The notes: generated from the letters alone by a model not told the origin. 64,000 nucleotides of DNA from Paramacrobiotus metropolitanus (GCF_019649055.1 NW_026570326.1:124001-188000); one strand, 5' to 3'. Counted from the stretch's first letter, positions 10,966-21,347 are shown. Program-made: numbers and translations.

Positions 10966-11039
10966 CTAAGATTTTCTTGCTCGACACGAGATTCTCAACT
11001 TTCCTACATGTTTGACGTGAAAACTGAGTCGCTACTGAT

Positions 11040-11400
11040 GGTGCATGGAGATGATAAAACATGGTTAAACTTCATCGGGCGCCACTTTTAGATGATAACA
11101 CATGGTGCAACTTCATCGGGTAGAGCTGAAATGATTTTTTTGTTTTTTTGTTTTTTTTTTGCGAAACATGCAACACATGGTGCAACTTCATCGGAGTGCC
11201 ACTTTTAGATGATAACACATGGTGCAGCTTCATCGAGTGCAACTTTTTTTTTTTGCGAAACATGCAACACATGGTGCAACTTCATCGGGTAGAGCTTCTG
11301 AAATGATTTTCTTTTTTTTTCTGCAAAACATGCAACACATGGTGCAACTTCATCGGGTAGAGCTTCTGAGATGATAACACATGGTTCAACTTCATCGGGC
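11040..11400. repeat. Subterminal tandem repeat array, seven copies of CACATGGTGCAACTTCATCG
   Basis: Seven related units contain ACACATGGTGCAACTTCATCG, alternating with GGGTAGAGCTTCTGAAATGA, with T-runs and GCGAAACATGCAA. The array ends only about 50 bp before the start codon of the first gene (11449). Such iterated boxes could bind a replication or transcription factor, but that is inference. One similar sequence (CAACATGGTGCAACATT) occurs inside the first gene near 12258. Confidence 0.8.
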
Positions 11401-11448
11401 GCAATTTTGTTTTTTTTTTGACATTGTGTTTTGTAACCACAGGCCAAT

Positions 11449-13082
11449 ATGGGACGATGCAAGCAAGTTCCGGTACGAAACCGGAGTCGCAGAACGGTTT
11501 TTCTAGATAAAGAAAAGTCGCCAATCCTTTCAACACCGAGACCGTCTACTTCAATTACTGGACAATGTCCAAGATGCGGAACCATGGTTTCCAAGCCTAT
11601 AAGTGCCCACATCTTGCAACACTGCTCGTATCTTTCCAAGTGTTTCAAAGAATTTGCAGAAAAAGAAAGTTCTGCGGCTAAACGGGCTGTGGATGCGCTT
11701 GAAACGCTGCACTATCCTGGAAAACGGTTTGTTAAGCAGTTGGATAAAGTGACCAGTGCCTTGGCTCATGGTTCAGGTGTTCGCGTGGCGAGAACATTCC
11801 GTGCTGACCAATACAATCGCTATATGACCGACAGGGATTTTACCGACTCTTGGTCGCTCAGCAATCTTGCTGCATCGCTGGACTGCGTCAACTTGAAAAG
11901 TCTTCTTCAGATGCTTGCAACGAAAGGCAGCTTCTTGATTCCTGTGTCAACAACAAACAAGCAAATGCACAAAGATCTTATCTCTCATGTGTCCGTGATG
12001 GCGCTACTCAATAACGGTAAAGATTTGTTTCTGAATTTCAATGATGTCATGTCATGTCATGTCTTTCGTAGGCCCAGAAATAAAAATCATGTTCTTCAAT
12101 CCAAGTGGCAAGAAGTGCTCGTCCAAATTCATTGGCCGCGCCTTCATCGAAGCTGTTCTGGATGAGTCTAAGCCGTACCCTGAGTTGTATAACTTCTTCC
12201 ATCAACAATGGCCGGAGATACCTAAAGACTTTCAGCACCTGCTGCCTGACAGCGTACAACATGGTGCAACATTGTTCAGTGAAGCATGCACGCACTTGTC
12301 TCGTTATTTTATCAACACCACTTTGGAAAAGGTAAGAATCGATATTTTTCTTTTCTTTATTTCATTTTTCAATTATGATTTCTGTACAGGTTGTTTCTGG
12401 CCAAGATATACGATTTGCCATGCGTGACACAGCTGTCGAAATACAGCTGTTTGGTTGGCAAATTATTTATTCCCGTCATACAACGTTGGAAAAGAGCAAT
12501 GCCCTGCGTAACCAGATTCAAAAGCAAATTGGCTGCCACTACATTCTAAATTTGGCCACAGATCTTAGGTATGGCACAGAATTCTACGTGTAAGCAGTAC
12601 TCTAGCTAATCAAGGGCTTCTTTTGTAGTTCTGAGCCTTCAACATTGAATAAAGTGGATACTAACTACATTGCTGCCATCGATCATGATCTCATGGATAA
12701 CGACAACGACTTTGACGACTACGGATATAATTTCGGCCAATTCTTAAATCCTTATTCACCGCCTGGTAGTCCATTCAACTGGTCACAAGTCTACACACCA
12801 CCGCAATCGCCAGCCACACAATCCGATGAAACGCATGAACCCATGGAAGTTACTGTGGAAAACGTCCTGGATGTGGATGAAAATGTTCAGGCAGGTGGTG
12901 CAGAGGCGATGGATGTCGACGTGCAAGACAACGACGACGATGTGGAAGAAGCTATTGTTGCGAATCATGTTCCTTCCCAGGAATTATTCAGCCAACCTGT
13001 TCAGAATGTCAACGTTCCTGAGTCAGACCAATCCTTACCGTCGGAATCGGACTGGTCCAAAGTTTTACGCTCCAGAAGATAA
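11449..13082 (+). CDS. Polinton first gene: zinc-finger protein of unknown function, intron-containing, frame-broken
   Basis: It starts at ATG 11449. An N-terminal zinc finger (CPRCGTMV with a following H-x3-HC) sits at residues about 40-60. Two short introns have good borders and compatible phases: 12332-12389 (58 nt, phase 0) and 12569-12628 (60 nt, phase 2). The C-terminal part (from about 12645) is highly acidic, rich in Asp, Asn and Pro. The frame is broken inside four tandem ATGTC pentamers at about 12043-12063: the part before and the part after lie in different frames. It ends at a stop at 13080-13082, where the polymerase frame is already open, so it may have been the N-terminal region of the polymerase polyprotein. 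Confidence 0.6.
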
Positions 13083-16000
13083 GTCACAATCACAACAAAA
13101 GTTCAACCATCATCAGTATTTCTACAGCCTCAAAATCAAGTCTTTGCCGCAAGAGTTTGATACAGTAACGTCATTGGAAGCCCTGCCTGAAGTGTTTAAA
13201 GCAGTTTGGAAAGCCTGTTCTAAAGATTTCCAGCCGGACGACGCTGTCTGCCTAACACTGTTCACCCGGACTATGGAAAATCCCATGCATTTAAAAATGC
13301 AGTTCTTCAATAATTTTAATCCGCGCGACCTGACGGAGATGGTATTGAAGATCAACTCAAGTGGACTTTTCTGTATCGATGATTCTCTACGGCTCGTTAT
13401 TCAACGTACGGTCATTCCCGCTGGTGGTGCTGCTAAGCGCAAGCATATTCACTCAACCCACGATCGGAAACGATTTGCGACTTCAATTGTGCAAGTTGAT
13501 GTCGGTTATAATCTGTGTTTGCCAGCATGCCTTGTGCTTGGACGGTTCTATCACGATCCTGCAAAGAACACACGGAACTGGAAGCAACTAACTGATAGAC
13601 GAGATAAGAAACTACAAGGACTTGCAGCGGATTTGGTGGAAGAAGCTGGACTTACTGTCGGAACCAAGTTTTCCTTAAACGACATTGAACGATTCCAAAC
13701 AACTGTCCTTAAGGAGTTCCAGATCAAAGTTGTTGGAGCCGAACAAGGTAACATCATTATTGCCAGGTGTCCCGAAAGGCAGGGTAAGCTGAAAACCATC
13801 TATCTTCTGTACGAGAATGGCCATTTTGATCTGATAACCAGTCCATCCGGATTCCATCGACGTGGTTATTACTGTGAGTTGTGTGACAAGCCGTACGTTC
13901 AGAAAGAAAAACATCGATGCCAAGGTAAATGTCTCAAGTGTTATCGCCCGAAAGAAATCTGTACCGAGCCAGAGGCATCCAGCAGGATTCTGTGCCAAGA
14001 TTGCAATCGCGAGTTCAACAATGACACCTGCTTTGATCTTCACAAGAAAGAACGCAAAAACGGGCGGCCATATTGCACAGAATTGTTTATCTGCCCGAAA
14101 TGTGGAGTGTTTGTCAGTTTGCTTAATCGTAAGACCAAGAAGCACGAATGTGGTGAAATGTATTGTCACCCGTGCCAGGATTGGGTAGATCAAGCGACTC
14201 ACAAGTGCTACCTTATACCTTTAGAGCCTCGTGTTCATGGATCAAGTTCGAATTACATCTTTTTCGATTACGAGACTTACGTGGACGCGGAAGGAATTCA
14301 TAGACCTTGTTATGTCGTCGCACAATACACGAGTGGAGAAGAGTTTCGCTTTCCTCCAGATAATGTGTTCATGACCGGTTATGATGTTCAGAAAGAATTC
14401 GGCCAATGGGTATATTCAGAGAAACACCGAGGATACACATTGATTGCACACAACTTTCGCGGTTACGACGGACACTTCCTACTTTCGTATCTTCTGGAAA
14501 ACAATCTCAAAGGAGTTGAAGTCATACGACGCGGCAGTCAACTTCTTGATCTCCGTTACCCGGCTTTGGAAATCAAGGCGCGCGACACTCTTAACTTTGT
14601 CATGACGAAACTATCCAATTTTCCGAAAGCTGTTGGTCTGACCGATTGCGAATCCAAAGGCGATTTCCCTCATCGCTTTAACAAGCCGGAAAACTGGGAC
14701 AAAGTGCTTCCGTTTCCCGATGTCGATGAATACATAGTAGACGGCTTGAAGCGAGCGGATCGGAGAAAGTTTGAACAGTGGCATGCCGAAGAAAAAGAAA
14801 AGGTATGGCTGGTGCTTTTGTTTTTTTTTTTTTTTTTTTTTTTAAATGCAATTCATATTTTAAAGGGGTTTTCAATTTTCGACTGGAAATGGCCGACTAC
14901 TGTGCAAGGGACGTTACCATACTGCGGAAATGTGCTCTTCAGTTCCGTGAAAATTTCATCAACATGACCAACGTCGATCCGTTTCAAAACGTTACCATTG
15001 CGTCTGCCTGTCAAACGTATTACAAGACCAAGCTGCTAAAAGCTAAAGAAATTGCCGTGATTTCCGCAAACGGTTATCAGCCGAATCGAAAGACAAGCGC
15101 GGAAGCAACGCAGTGGCTTGAATGGACCAGCATGAGTCATCGGAACATCGAGCATGGTAGGAACGGTAAAGAACGGAAAATCAATCGCTACTTTGTAGAT
15201 GGATTTGATCCGGACACTAAAACAGTTTACGAATACAACGGCTGCGTACATCACGGACACCCGGAATGCACCAATGAAGATGACCGGGCACCGTTCTCCT
15301 TGAAGAAAATGTCAGAAGTGTACGAGCAGTGGATACGTAAGAAACTTTTCTGGAAGGGATGGGTTATGATGTGGAAGAGAAGTGGTCTTGCGAGTGGCTA
15401 CGTGAAAGAAAAGATCCGGATATACAGCAATTCCTCTTGAACCAGAATCTACGTGATCCACTGCAGCCGCGTGAAGCCTTCAAAGGTGGCCGTACCAACG
15501 CTTCATGTTTGTTCAGAGAAGTCCAAGAAGATGAGCAAATTCTACATTACGACATCGTCTCCTTGTACCCGTTCGTCAACAAGAAAGCTGAGTATCCGAT
15601 CGGGCATCCGAAGATCATCGTGACTAACTTCAAGCCCGTAACGGAATATTTTGGCTTGGTCAAATGCAAAGTTCTGCCGCCTGCACGAATTCGATATCCT
15701 GTGTTGCCTGCCACCTTCAACGGTAAACTTGTGTTCACATTATGCCGAACTTGTGCTGAAAACGGCATAAATGACTACTGTTCGCATTCCGATGAGGAAA
15801 GAAGTTTCGAAGGAGTATTTTGCACTCCGGAATTGCACATGGCGCTGCGACAGGGTTATCAAGTGCAGGAAATCTACGAAGTTTGGCACTGGAGCGAAAA
15901 GCGTGCGGGCCTATTTCAAGAATATGTGGACAAATTCCTGAAGGAAAAGTTGGAAGCAAGTGGATTCCCCGCCGGCTGTACAACGCAACGTCAAAAAGAG

Positions 16001-16893
16001 TTGTATGTTCAAGAAGTTGCCTTGCGCGATGGAATTCTCCTAGACATTAATCGCATTGAAGATAACCCCGCAAGACGTGCAGTTGCCAAGTTGATGTTAA
16101 ATTCATTTTGGGGCAAGTTTGGACAAAGAGACAACTTACAGCAGACGGTGTTCATCTACTCCGTGAAGCAGTATCTGGATTTAGTCAGATCCAAATCTGT
16201 TGATATGCAGAGCGTTCACGCCGTGACTCCAGAGTGCATGATGGTTGCTTACTCGCAGAAAGATGACTACAACGAAGGCAGCAACTGTGCCAATCTTGCC
16301 ATTGCCGCTTTCACTACCAGCCATGCCAGCATTCAGTTGTTTAAGACCATGGCCAAGCTTGGACCGCGCCTTTTGTATTTTGACACCGACTCTGTCATTT
16401 TTGTTCACAAAGAAGGCAAATGGCTTCCTGAAGTCGGTAATGGACTTGGTCAATGGAGCAGCGAGTTGAAACCAGACGAACATATTGTGCGCTTTGTCTC
16501 CTGCGGTCCCAAAGTCTACAGCTATGAAACAAACACCGGTCGAATTCAGCTGAAAGTTAAAGGCATGACTCAGAACGGGTACACGGAAGATGTCTTGAAC
16601 GATGATCTGCAGCGCACTGGAGAGAAACTTGACTTTGACAAGTTGACCGAAATCCTGAAAGGCGCTACGATGCCGGTACGTATCAGTTATGTTATTATTC
16701 TTCTTTTACTTCTTATTGATTCCAGTGGTTTAACACAGGTTGTGTACCCTGAGTACATCAAGCGGAACTTTAAAGCTCAAGAAATTTCCACTGTCCGGTT
16801 GAAAAAGCATCTTCGCATGGTGTACGACAAACGGGTTTTGTTGGAAGATTTCACCACAGTTCCGTACGGTTTTAAGAAGCCGGTAAGCAAGTA
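13060..16893 (+). pseudogene. polB: Polinton protein-primed type B DNA polymerase (pPolB), with frameshift
   Basis: Replicates the element's linear DNA from a protein primer. In order: Cys-rich zinc-binding region (CELCDKPY to CHPCQDWVD), DEDDy exonuclease motifs FDYETYVD, HNFRGYDGHFL and YCARDV, then polymerase motif A (DIVSLYP), motif B (KLMLNSFWGKFGQ) and motif C (YFDTDSVIF), followed by KVKGMTQNGY. A clean phase-0 intron lies at 16676-16738. A second probable intron (donor 14803, long T-run, acceptor 14865) does not keep phase. A further frame change at about 15340-15358 breaks the region between exonuclease and motif A. It ends at a stop at 16893. All catalytic motifs are kept, but this copy is probably not translatable as one protein. 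Confidence 0.9.
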
Positions 16894-16976
16894 ACTGCTT
16901 AGCAGATTATAGTTCAGATATCTATGCAAGTTATATGCTGTTCGACACACAGGATAGCACACTTGTAATTCATCAT

Positions 16977-17411
16977 ATGTACACAGGACCCGCAGCCGGC
17001 GTGATGGATTTGTATCTGGAGGATGCCACGACCATGTGGTACGAGATCAAGCGTGACTCGTACATGGGCTTTCACAAGAAGTCCAAAGCCATTACCTTCT
17101 GCAAGACGTTTTCGATCGAAGGAGACCAGCGCTTTGTATATACGGCCATGGAATTATCTGCACCGATCGTCGCGCGTATACTGGAATGCATTTCTGACAA
17201 CACTGTTCAAGAATTATTGGACTCTTCTGTTCTGAAACGTAAGCCAATGGATCTGTTCTTGCATGGTGACGGGACTGATAACTTGAAAATAACTTTCAAA
17301 ACTGGGAGATTCTTCTGCATTTACTTCTCCCAAACTAAGAACAAGCATGTGGTGAAGTTCGCGCATGATAAGTTCTCCACTATCTTTTCAACCATCCGTT
17401 CCCTCTACTGA
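16977..17411 (+). CDS. PC4/PUR-like small protein A (Polinton)
   Basis: About 144 residues, intact. It appears built of two similar halves. Each has several short hydrophobic beta-like segments and then a helix-like segment beginning with a small motif: FVYTAMELSAPIVARIL in the first half and HVVKFAHDKFSTIFSTI in the second. Proteins B-E at 18240, 27274, 27882 and 28486 share this plan. Beta-beta-beta-beta-alpha duplicated units are the architecture of the PC4/PUR single-strand nucleic-acid-binding folds; the assignment is inference. The start is uncertain: ATG 16977 is chosen, and an acceptor-like CACAG precedes it. An A-run and a stem-loop (17438-17475) follow the stop. Confidence 0.6.
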   Translation: MYTGPAAGVMDLYLEDATTMWYEIKRDSYMGFHKKSKAITFCKTFSIEGDQRFVYTAMELSAPIVARILECISDNTVQELLDSSVLKRKPMDLFLHGDGTDNLKITFKTGRFFCIYFSQTKNKHVVKFAHDKFSTIFSTIRSLY

Positions 17412-17437
17412 AAAAAAAAAAAAAAACCTCATCTGTT

Positions 17438-17475
17438 TCTGTGTTAGGTTGATCTGTCACAGACAATCTGACACG
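17438..17475 (+). terminator. Stem-loop after an A-run, 3' of small protein A
   Basis: Sixteen As follow the stop of the preceding gene, then GTGTTAGGTTGATCT faces AGACAATCTGACAC, an imperfect 13-bp stem with a short loop. Its position resembles the three stem-loops at 18830, 20272 and 28359 but its sequence is different. The terminator label is only positional; the role is unknown. Confidence 0.4.
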
Positions 17476-17666
17476 GTTGTAGTTGAGGTATCAGAGACCG
17501 ATGACAGATATCTTCGTGCGAGTGTTCACTGTTCTGAATTGTCAGATGCAAATGATGAATGCTATGACTAAAGGTATGCGGGAACTGAACTATCGGGTAA
17601 AAAGTCACCCATACTGTCTTACTCATTCTGAACGCTGTTTTTGTTTTTTTCGCACATTATGCTAAA

Positions 17667-18203
17667 ATGGTTGTTCCTGAGGATCTTAAGCCTACGTTTA
17701 CTCACGTTTGTCGTGACTATCAAGACGACGTGGTGATTTATAACCAGAATATGGCCGATGTGAATAAGCGCATTGAAACTTTCTTCGGGAATCTTAACCA
17801 TTTTCCTGGTTTGGATATCTATTACATGGCTGACGCCGGCTTCTACCATATTGGTGAAGGCCGCTTGCATTGTTTCACTTGTGGCGTAGGACTTGAAGGC
17901 TTGCTACCGTTTGAAGATATTAACGTACATCACGCCAGATACAGCTGGTCATGCGAGCACTTGAACTATCTTGCCAGTAAGAAGTTTATCAGAAATGTGT
18001 TGGACGTCGATGAACAGTTGAGTGTATGGGCTAAAACTCAATGGAATCGAAAAGCGCTGATATTCCGTTGCGGTTGTGATTCCGATGCCGAAGATCATTC
18101 AGATGGATCGCACGCTAATTCCGATATGGAACTGGACATTCTGCCGGATGATGCAGTTGTTGTGGCTGTTGGTGGAGTAGATATCTGTCCTCCATATCCT
18201 TAA
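17667..18203 (+). CDS. BIR-domain protein (single BIR), IAP-like
   Basis: 178 residues, intact from ATG 17667. Residues about 34-100 form a BIR domain: RIETFFGNL, then MADAGFYHIGEGRLHCFTCG, then H and C spaced as in CxxC...Hx6C zinc-binding BIRs. BIR proteins of the IAP class bind caspases or other death factors, and viruses use them to delay apoptosis. There is no RING finger. The C-terminal tail is acidic and ends with a proline-rich stretch. A second, two-BIR protein lies at 28978-29568. Anti-apoptotic function is inferred from the family; a structural (survivin-like) role is the alternative. Confidence 0.85.
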   Translation: MVVPEDLKPTFTHVCRDYQDDVVIYNQNMADVNKRIETFFGNLNHFPGLDIYYMADAGFYHIGEGRLHCFTCGVGLEGLLPFEDINVHHARYSWSCEHLNYLASKKFIRNVLDVDEQLSVWAKTQWNRKALIFRCGCDSDAEDHSDGSHANSDMELDILPDDAVVVAVGGVDICPPYP

Positions 18204-18239
18204 TTATGCTATTCCTATGAGCAGAAGTAAATATGACAG

Positions 18240-18779
18240 ATGCATGTTAAGCATTATCTTGCACGGTGTTTTTATTCGATGAAAGTTCACACTTGCTTCA
18301 TTTTTGCACTGCTTACAGTTAACAATACTGAATTCTCCGTTTACAATGGATTTCCCGAGCTCAAGTATCAGTTTCAGGACGGAAACGTCAAGTGTTACGA
18401 GATCACCAGCAAATCTTCACTGTGGTACGATACTATCGGCAACACTGTCCTTCTGTCCCGCAGCCCTGCCTCTGATGGACTCATGACTGCCAGACAGAAG
18501 GGCATCATACTGGACTTACCCGCTATCAACAATCTTCTCCTATTGCTGAAAGAAGGAAAAATCCGACATGGTTTGGATGCAGCATGCATTGGACAATCCC
18601 GAAGTATACACATGTTAAGGATGCTGACGATGCTGTCATCGACATCAAGTTGGCTTACCATACCGCTTTTGGACGCACGATTTCCATCTCCCTTGAAGGG
18701 GCCTCAATCATGCTGGGCTACCGGAATTTCCGAAGTGTGTGCAAGTTACTCACTCAACTCGTTCCTAAAGCTTAAATAG
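18240..18779 (+). pseudogene. PC4/PUR-like small protein B (Polinton), with one frame break
   Basis: The first half contains GLMTARQKGIILDLPAINNL, closely resembling the PC4 pattern (basic residue, K-G-I-x-L, then helix). The second half continues in another frame from about 18600 and includes RTISISLEGASIMLGYRNF and a helix ending CKLLTQLVP. The break lies between about 18585 and 18605. An AG acceptor at 18317 (TTGCACTGCTTACAG) may mark a 5' intron, so the true start is unclear. It is followed by an A-run and the first of three conserved stem-loops. Confidence 0.55.
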
Positions 18780-18829
18780 TTCATGTGCTGCTTAAAATTA
18801 GAAAAAAAAAAAAAAAAAAAAGGGCGTTG

Positions 18830-18890
18830 CCCCAAATCTGCGTTATTTTTAGCTTGTCTACGGCCAAGCTGAAAGTAACGTGGTTTTGGG
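18830..18890 (+). promoter_or_regulatory. Conserved intergenic stem-loop, copy 1
   Basis: Outer pairing CCCCAAA (18830) with TTTTGGG (18884-18890), middle CGTTA with TAACG, inner AGCTTG (18851) with CAAGCT (18865-18870), loop TCTACGGC. It is preceded by a run of about 19 As and GGGCGTTG. It lies between protein B and the TBP homologue (ATG 19085). Copies 2 (20272) and 3 (28359) keep the pairing while changing bases in the middle and inner stems. Function unknown: transcript 3' end, promoter or RNA processing site are all possible. Confidence 0.75.
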
Positions 18891-19084
18891 TAGCACTCTG
18901 AAAACGGGAAAATTCCGGAATTCTCAAATAGGCGTAGTCTGCTTTTGGATTGGTTAACTGCGAACGGAAATTCCAACTATCGTTCAGTGGTAGGAACGAT
19001 CGGGTAAAACGTATAAAATGACCATGAAGCAGGGAATCAGACATCAGTTTTAGTCCATTGTCGGTTTTCCTGCTTTGCATAAAA

Positions 19085-19800
19085 ATGATTCACCACTTCA
19101 TAACCGTTGTTGTCTTTGACTGCAAGTTTGATCTGCAGAAAATTGCATCGTCCACCAAGTGTACATCTGTGAAGGATTTTAAGGCGCTTAATCTGACATC
19201 CTATGATGGTAGCTATTGTCAAGTTTTCAGTTCAGGCAAAGCAATCATCAATGGCGGCACTTCAGAGAAAGAAGTACGCACATTGTTGAAGCGATACCGG
19301 TTCCGTTTAACACATCTTGGCTATACTGCCAATGTCGTTAGCAAGCGCACTGCGAATATTATGGCTACGTACGACCATCAGCATCCGATCAACTTGTATA
19401 AGTTCGCGAAAGCACAGAAGTTGTATTATGAACCGGAGTTGTTTGACGCGGCAAAAATGCGATACGCCGATTTGGGTATAACCGTGAAAGTTTTAGTTCC
19501 GGAAAATGTACGATCCTAGGCGCCAAGAGTGTGAAAGCAGTGGATATTTGCATTGACCGTCTTCGAGCCACACTGCCATCCAATCCACCGCCGTCTCCTG
19601 ACTTCGATGTAAGTGCCGTGCGCAGAAGCGCAAATCCATCAATTCTGACATTGATGAATTCGTGCGAGTCTTGGAAGCAGAGATGATGCGTGAATCAGAG
19701 GGCCGCACAACAGTTAGTCAAGGCACACAGACCACACCCCGAAAGCGAAAACGAACCATTCCCAAAAGATTGATGTAAGCCAAACAGTACAGCAGGAGAA
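19085..19800 (+). pseudogene. TATA-binding protein (TBP) homologue in the Polinton, with frame breaks
   Basis: ATG 19085 opens a saddle-type TBP core. Repeat 1 shows FITVVVFDCKFDLQKIA and CQVFSSGKAIINGGTSEKE (the conserved F-S-S-G-K of TBP). Repeat 2 shows ANIMATYDHQHPINLYK and YYEPELFDAAKMRY (Y-E-P-E-L-F is the TBP signature). The frame changes at about 19495, just where the second SGK-type loop should be, and LGAKSVKAVDICIDRL then follows in another frame. Beyond is a Lys/Arg-rich tail in a third frame, after GTAAGT...CGCAG borders only 17 nt apart (19610-19626). Cellular TBP nucleates transcription; here it may direct element promoters. Confidence 0.85.
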
Positions 19801-19810
19801 GTGCAACGAC

Positions 19811-20053
19811 ATGGAAGAATGGCTGCAGGCAATTGAGAAGTGTGGAGAGGAGGAGCCCGCCCTTACGTTGACACAGTGCGATAAATTGGTTGCACAGTGG
19901 GGAAAGGATTCCAAAGAAACTGACCAAGTCGCCATGGAGCACGAGGAGAAGTTGGAGGAACCCGTATTCACTCTAACACAGTGCGAGAAATTAGTTGCAC
20001 ATTGTCCAAACAGATCAAGTGATGCCTTTACTTGGCCAGAAGACATCTTCTAA
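19811..20053 (+). CDS. Small acidic ORF, probably the displaced tail of the TBP-like gene
   Basis: 80 codons from ATG 19811. The frame is open further upstream, overlapping the end of the Lys/Arg-rich TBP tail in a different frame, so a single indel near 19770 may have split them. It contains two near-identical units, PALTLTQCDKLVAQ and PVFTLTQCEKLVAH, about 44 residues apart. The rest is rich in Glu. No domain is recognised. Confidence 0.45.
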   Translation: MEEWLQAIEKCGEEEPALTLTQCDKLVAQWGKDSKETDQVAMEHEEKLEEPVFTLTQCEKLVAHCPNRSSDAFTWPEDIF

Positions 20054-20271
20054 ATGAACTGATTCGATGTGCGCTGTTCATACTTTTGCGTAGTTTTTAT
20101 GTCGCAAACTTGTAGTTTTCGATTTGCTTTTTCCATAGACTTTGCATGTAATAATGTGACTTTCCTTGCACTTTTCCGATTGCAATTTTGGTAGTTTATT
20201 GAACGCAATTTTCTAATACAAAAAACTCCCGGTTTTTATCCTGAAAAAATGTTAAAAAAGAGAGCTGAATG
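20054..20271. other. Intergenic gap between TBP-like and ATPase genes
   Basis: AT-rich and non-coding. It runs into the second conserved stem-loop at 20272. Confidence 0.6.
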
Positions 20272-20332
20272 CTCCAAATCGGTGGTAGTTTTAACTTGTC
20301 TGCGGCCAGGTTGAATCTACTGCTGTTTTGGG
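20272..20332 (+). promoter_or_regulatory. Conserved intergenic stem-loop, copy 2
   Basis: Outer pairing CTCCAAA (20272) with TTTTGGG (20326-20332), middle GTAG (20285) with CTAC (20317), inner AACTTG (20293) with CAGGTT (20307), loop including TCTGCGGC. It is 61 nt long, exactly as copy 1. It lies 69 bp before the ATPase start, at the head of the virion-gene cluster. Inner and middle stem bases differ from copy 1 yet still pair. Confidence 0.75.
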
Positions 20333-20400
20333 AATTTGCTCATTAAGCCATTCTACAAATCTGAATCACATGCAACCATTAAAATACTGTTTTTGGGAAA

Positions 20401-21030
20401 ATGGAACGTGTAAATTTTGATTTTCGCTTCAAAACACCATGCTCGGTGTATGTGTGCGGCCCAACAATGTCTGGTAAATCCACTTTGATAATGGAGTTAC
20501 TTAAAGCACCGCATGCACACTTTTACCCGTGTCCGAAACGTATAGTATACGCGTACGGAACTTGGCAGAATTCGTTCAAAGAATTTCCTTCGTCAATTGA
20601 ATTAGTCTCTGACTATAACAAACTGTTCGATGATGGATTTTTCAACCCAAATGTCCCAACTTTACTAATACTTGACGATCTAATGGAAGAATTAGCCAAC
20701 AATGTAAAAGCCTCAACACTTTTCACGCGAGATGTGCACCATAAGAATGTCACTGCTGTATTTATATCGCAGAACTTGTTCAAACAAGGGAAAAGCATGC
20801 GCGACATTGCTTTGAATGCCCAGTACTTGATTTTGTTCAAAAGTGTGAGAGACATCCAGCAAATTCGTGTGCTGAGTCGACAACTAGGAATGAAACATTT
20901 GGAAAATGCGTACAAAAAGGCCATTAAGGAACAGTACGGCTATTTGATTGTAAATTTACGACCTGAAACTCCGGACAACTTGCGACTTCAATCACATATT
21001 TTTGCTCATCGACGCATTTATACAGAATGA
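20401..21030 (+). CDS. Polinton A32/FtsK-HerA-type genome-packaging ATPase
   Basis: 209 residues, intact. Walker A GPTMSGKST at residues 21-29, Walker B LLILDDLM near 88-95, and a sensor-like FISQNLF near 121-127; length and layout match Polinton and adintovirus ATPases. It would pump element DNA into capsids in the nucleus or virion factory. Its stop overlaps the next start codon (ATGA, 21027-21030), so the two are closely coupled. It is preceded by stem-loop copy 2. One of the few core genes here without a frameshift. Confidence 0.93.
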   Translation: MERVNFDFRFKTPCSVYVCGPTMSGKSTLIMELLKAPHAHFYPCPKRIVYAYGTWQNSFKEFPSSIELVSDYNKLFDDGFFNPNVPTLLILDDLMEELANNVKASTLFTRDVHHKNVTAVFISQNLFKQGKSMRDIALNAQYLILFKSVRDIQQIRVLSRQLGMKHLENAYKKAIKEQYGYLIVNLRPETPDNLRLQSHIFAHRRIYTE

Positions 21031-21347
21031 ATCCAAGTGAAATCTTTGACATAGTGCGAGCGCTGCAAGCTATGTCACCCATTCAGCGTAGAGGCTTTTT
21101 TGCACATTGCACAAAGAAACAAGTCAATGCCATGGAAGAGGCATGTTTAAATCTGTTGAAGAATCCAAGTGGTCTACGCAAATCACAACTCCAGCAAGCG
21201 AGAAAGTATGCAGCAAGCATTAAGCGACTGGCCAGCCGTGATACGCCGCGAAAACGAAAACAGCAGATTTTACAGCAAAGAGGTGGATTTCTCGGTGCTT
21301 TATTGCCAATTTTAGGAACGCTATTATCTACATTCATAGCAAAATGA
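21027..21347 (+). CDS. Polinton small basic protein with hydrophobic GGFLGALLP tail
   Basis: 106 residues, intact. A helical N-terminal part with SPIQRRGFFAHC, a Lys/Arg-rich middle (LASRDTPRKRKQQILQ) and a C-terminal GGFLGALLPILGTLLSTFI. Proteins of this plan sit beside the ATPase or capsid genes in many Polintons and adintoviruses and are thought to be minor virion or membrane-active proteins similar to adenoviral minor core or pVI components; that role is inferred. Start and stop codons overlap both neighbours (ATGA at each side). Confidence 0.7.
   Translation: MNPSEIFDIVRALQAMSPIQRRGFFAHCTKKQVNAMEEACLNLLKNPSGLRKSQLQQARKYAASIKRLASRDTPRKRKQQILQQRGGFLGALLPILGTLLSTFIAK

Noticed and set aside
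12826-13060. Basic Met/Trp-rich start of the long polymerase frame
   Set aside because: It is the wrong frame over the acidic exon of the first gene; the real polymerase sequence begins around 13060.
14820-14843. T-run of about 24 in polB as a possible programmed frameshift site
   Set aside because: Its position just after a good GTATGG donor and before an AG fits a pyrimidine tract in an intron better; slippage there was not needed to explain the motifs.
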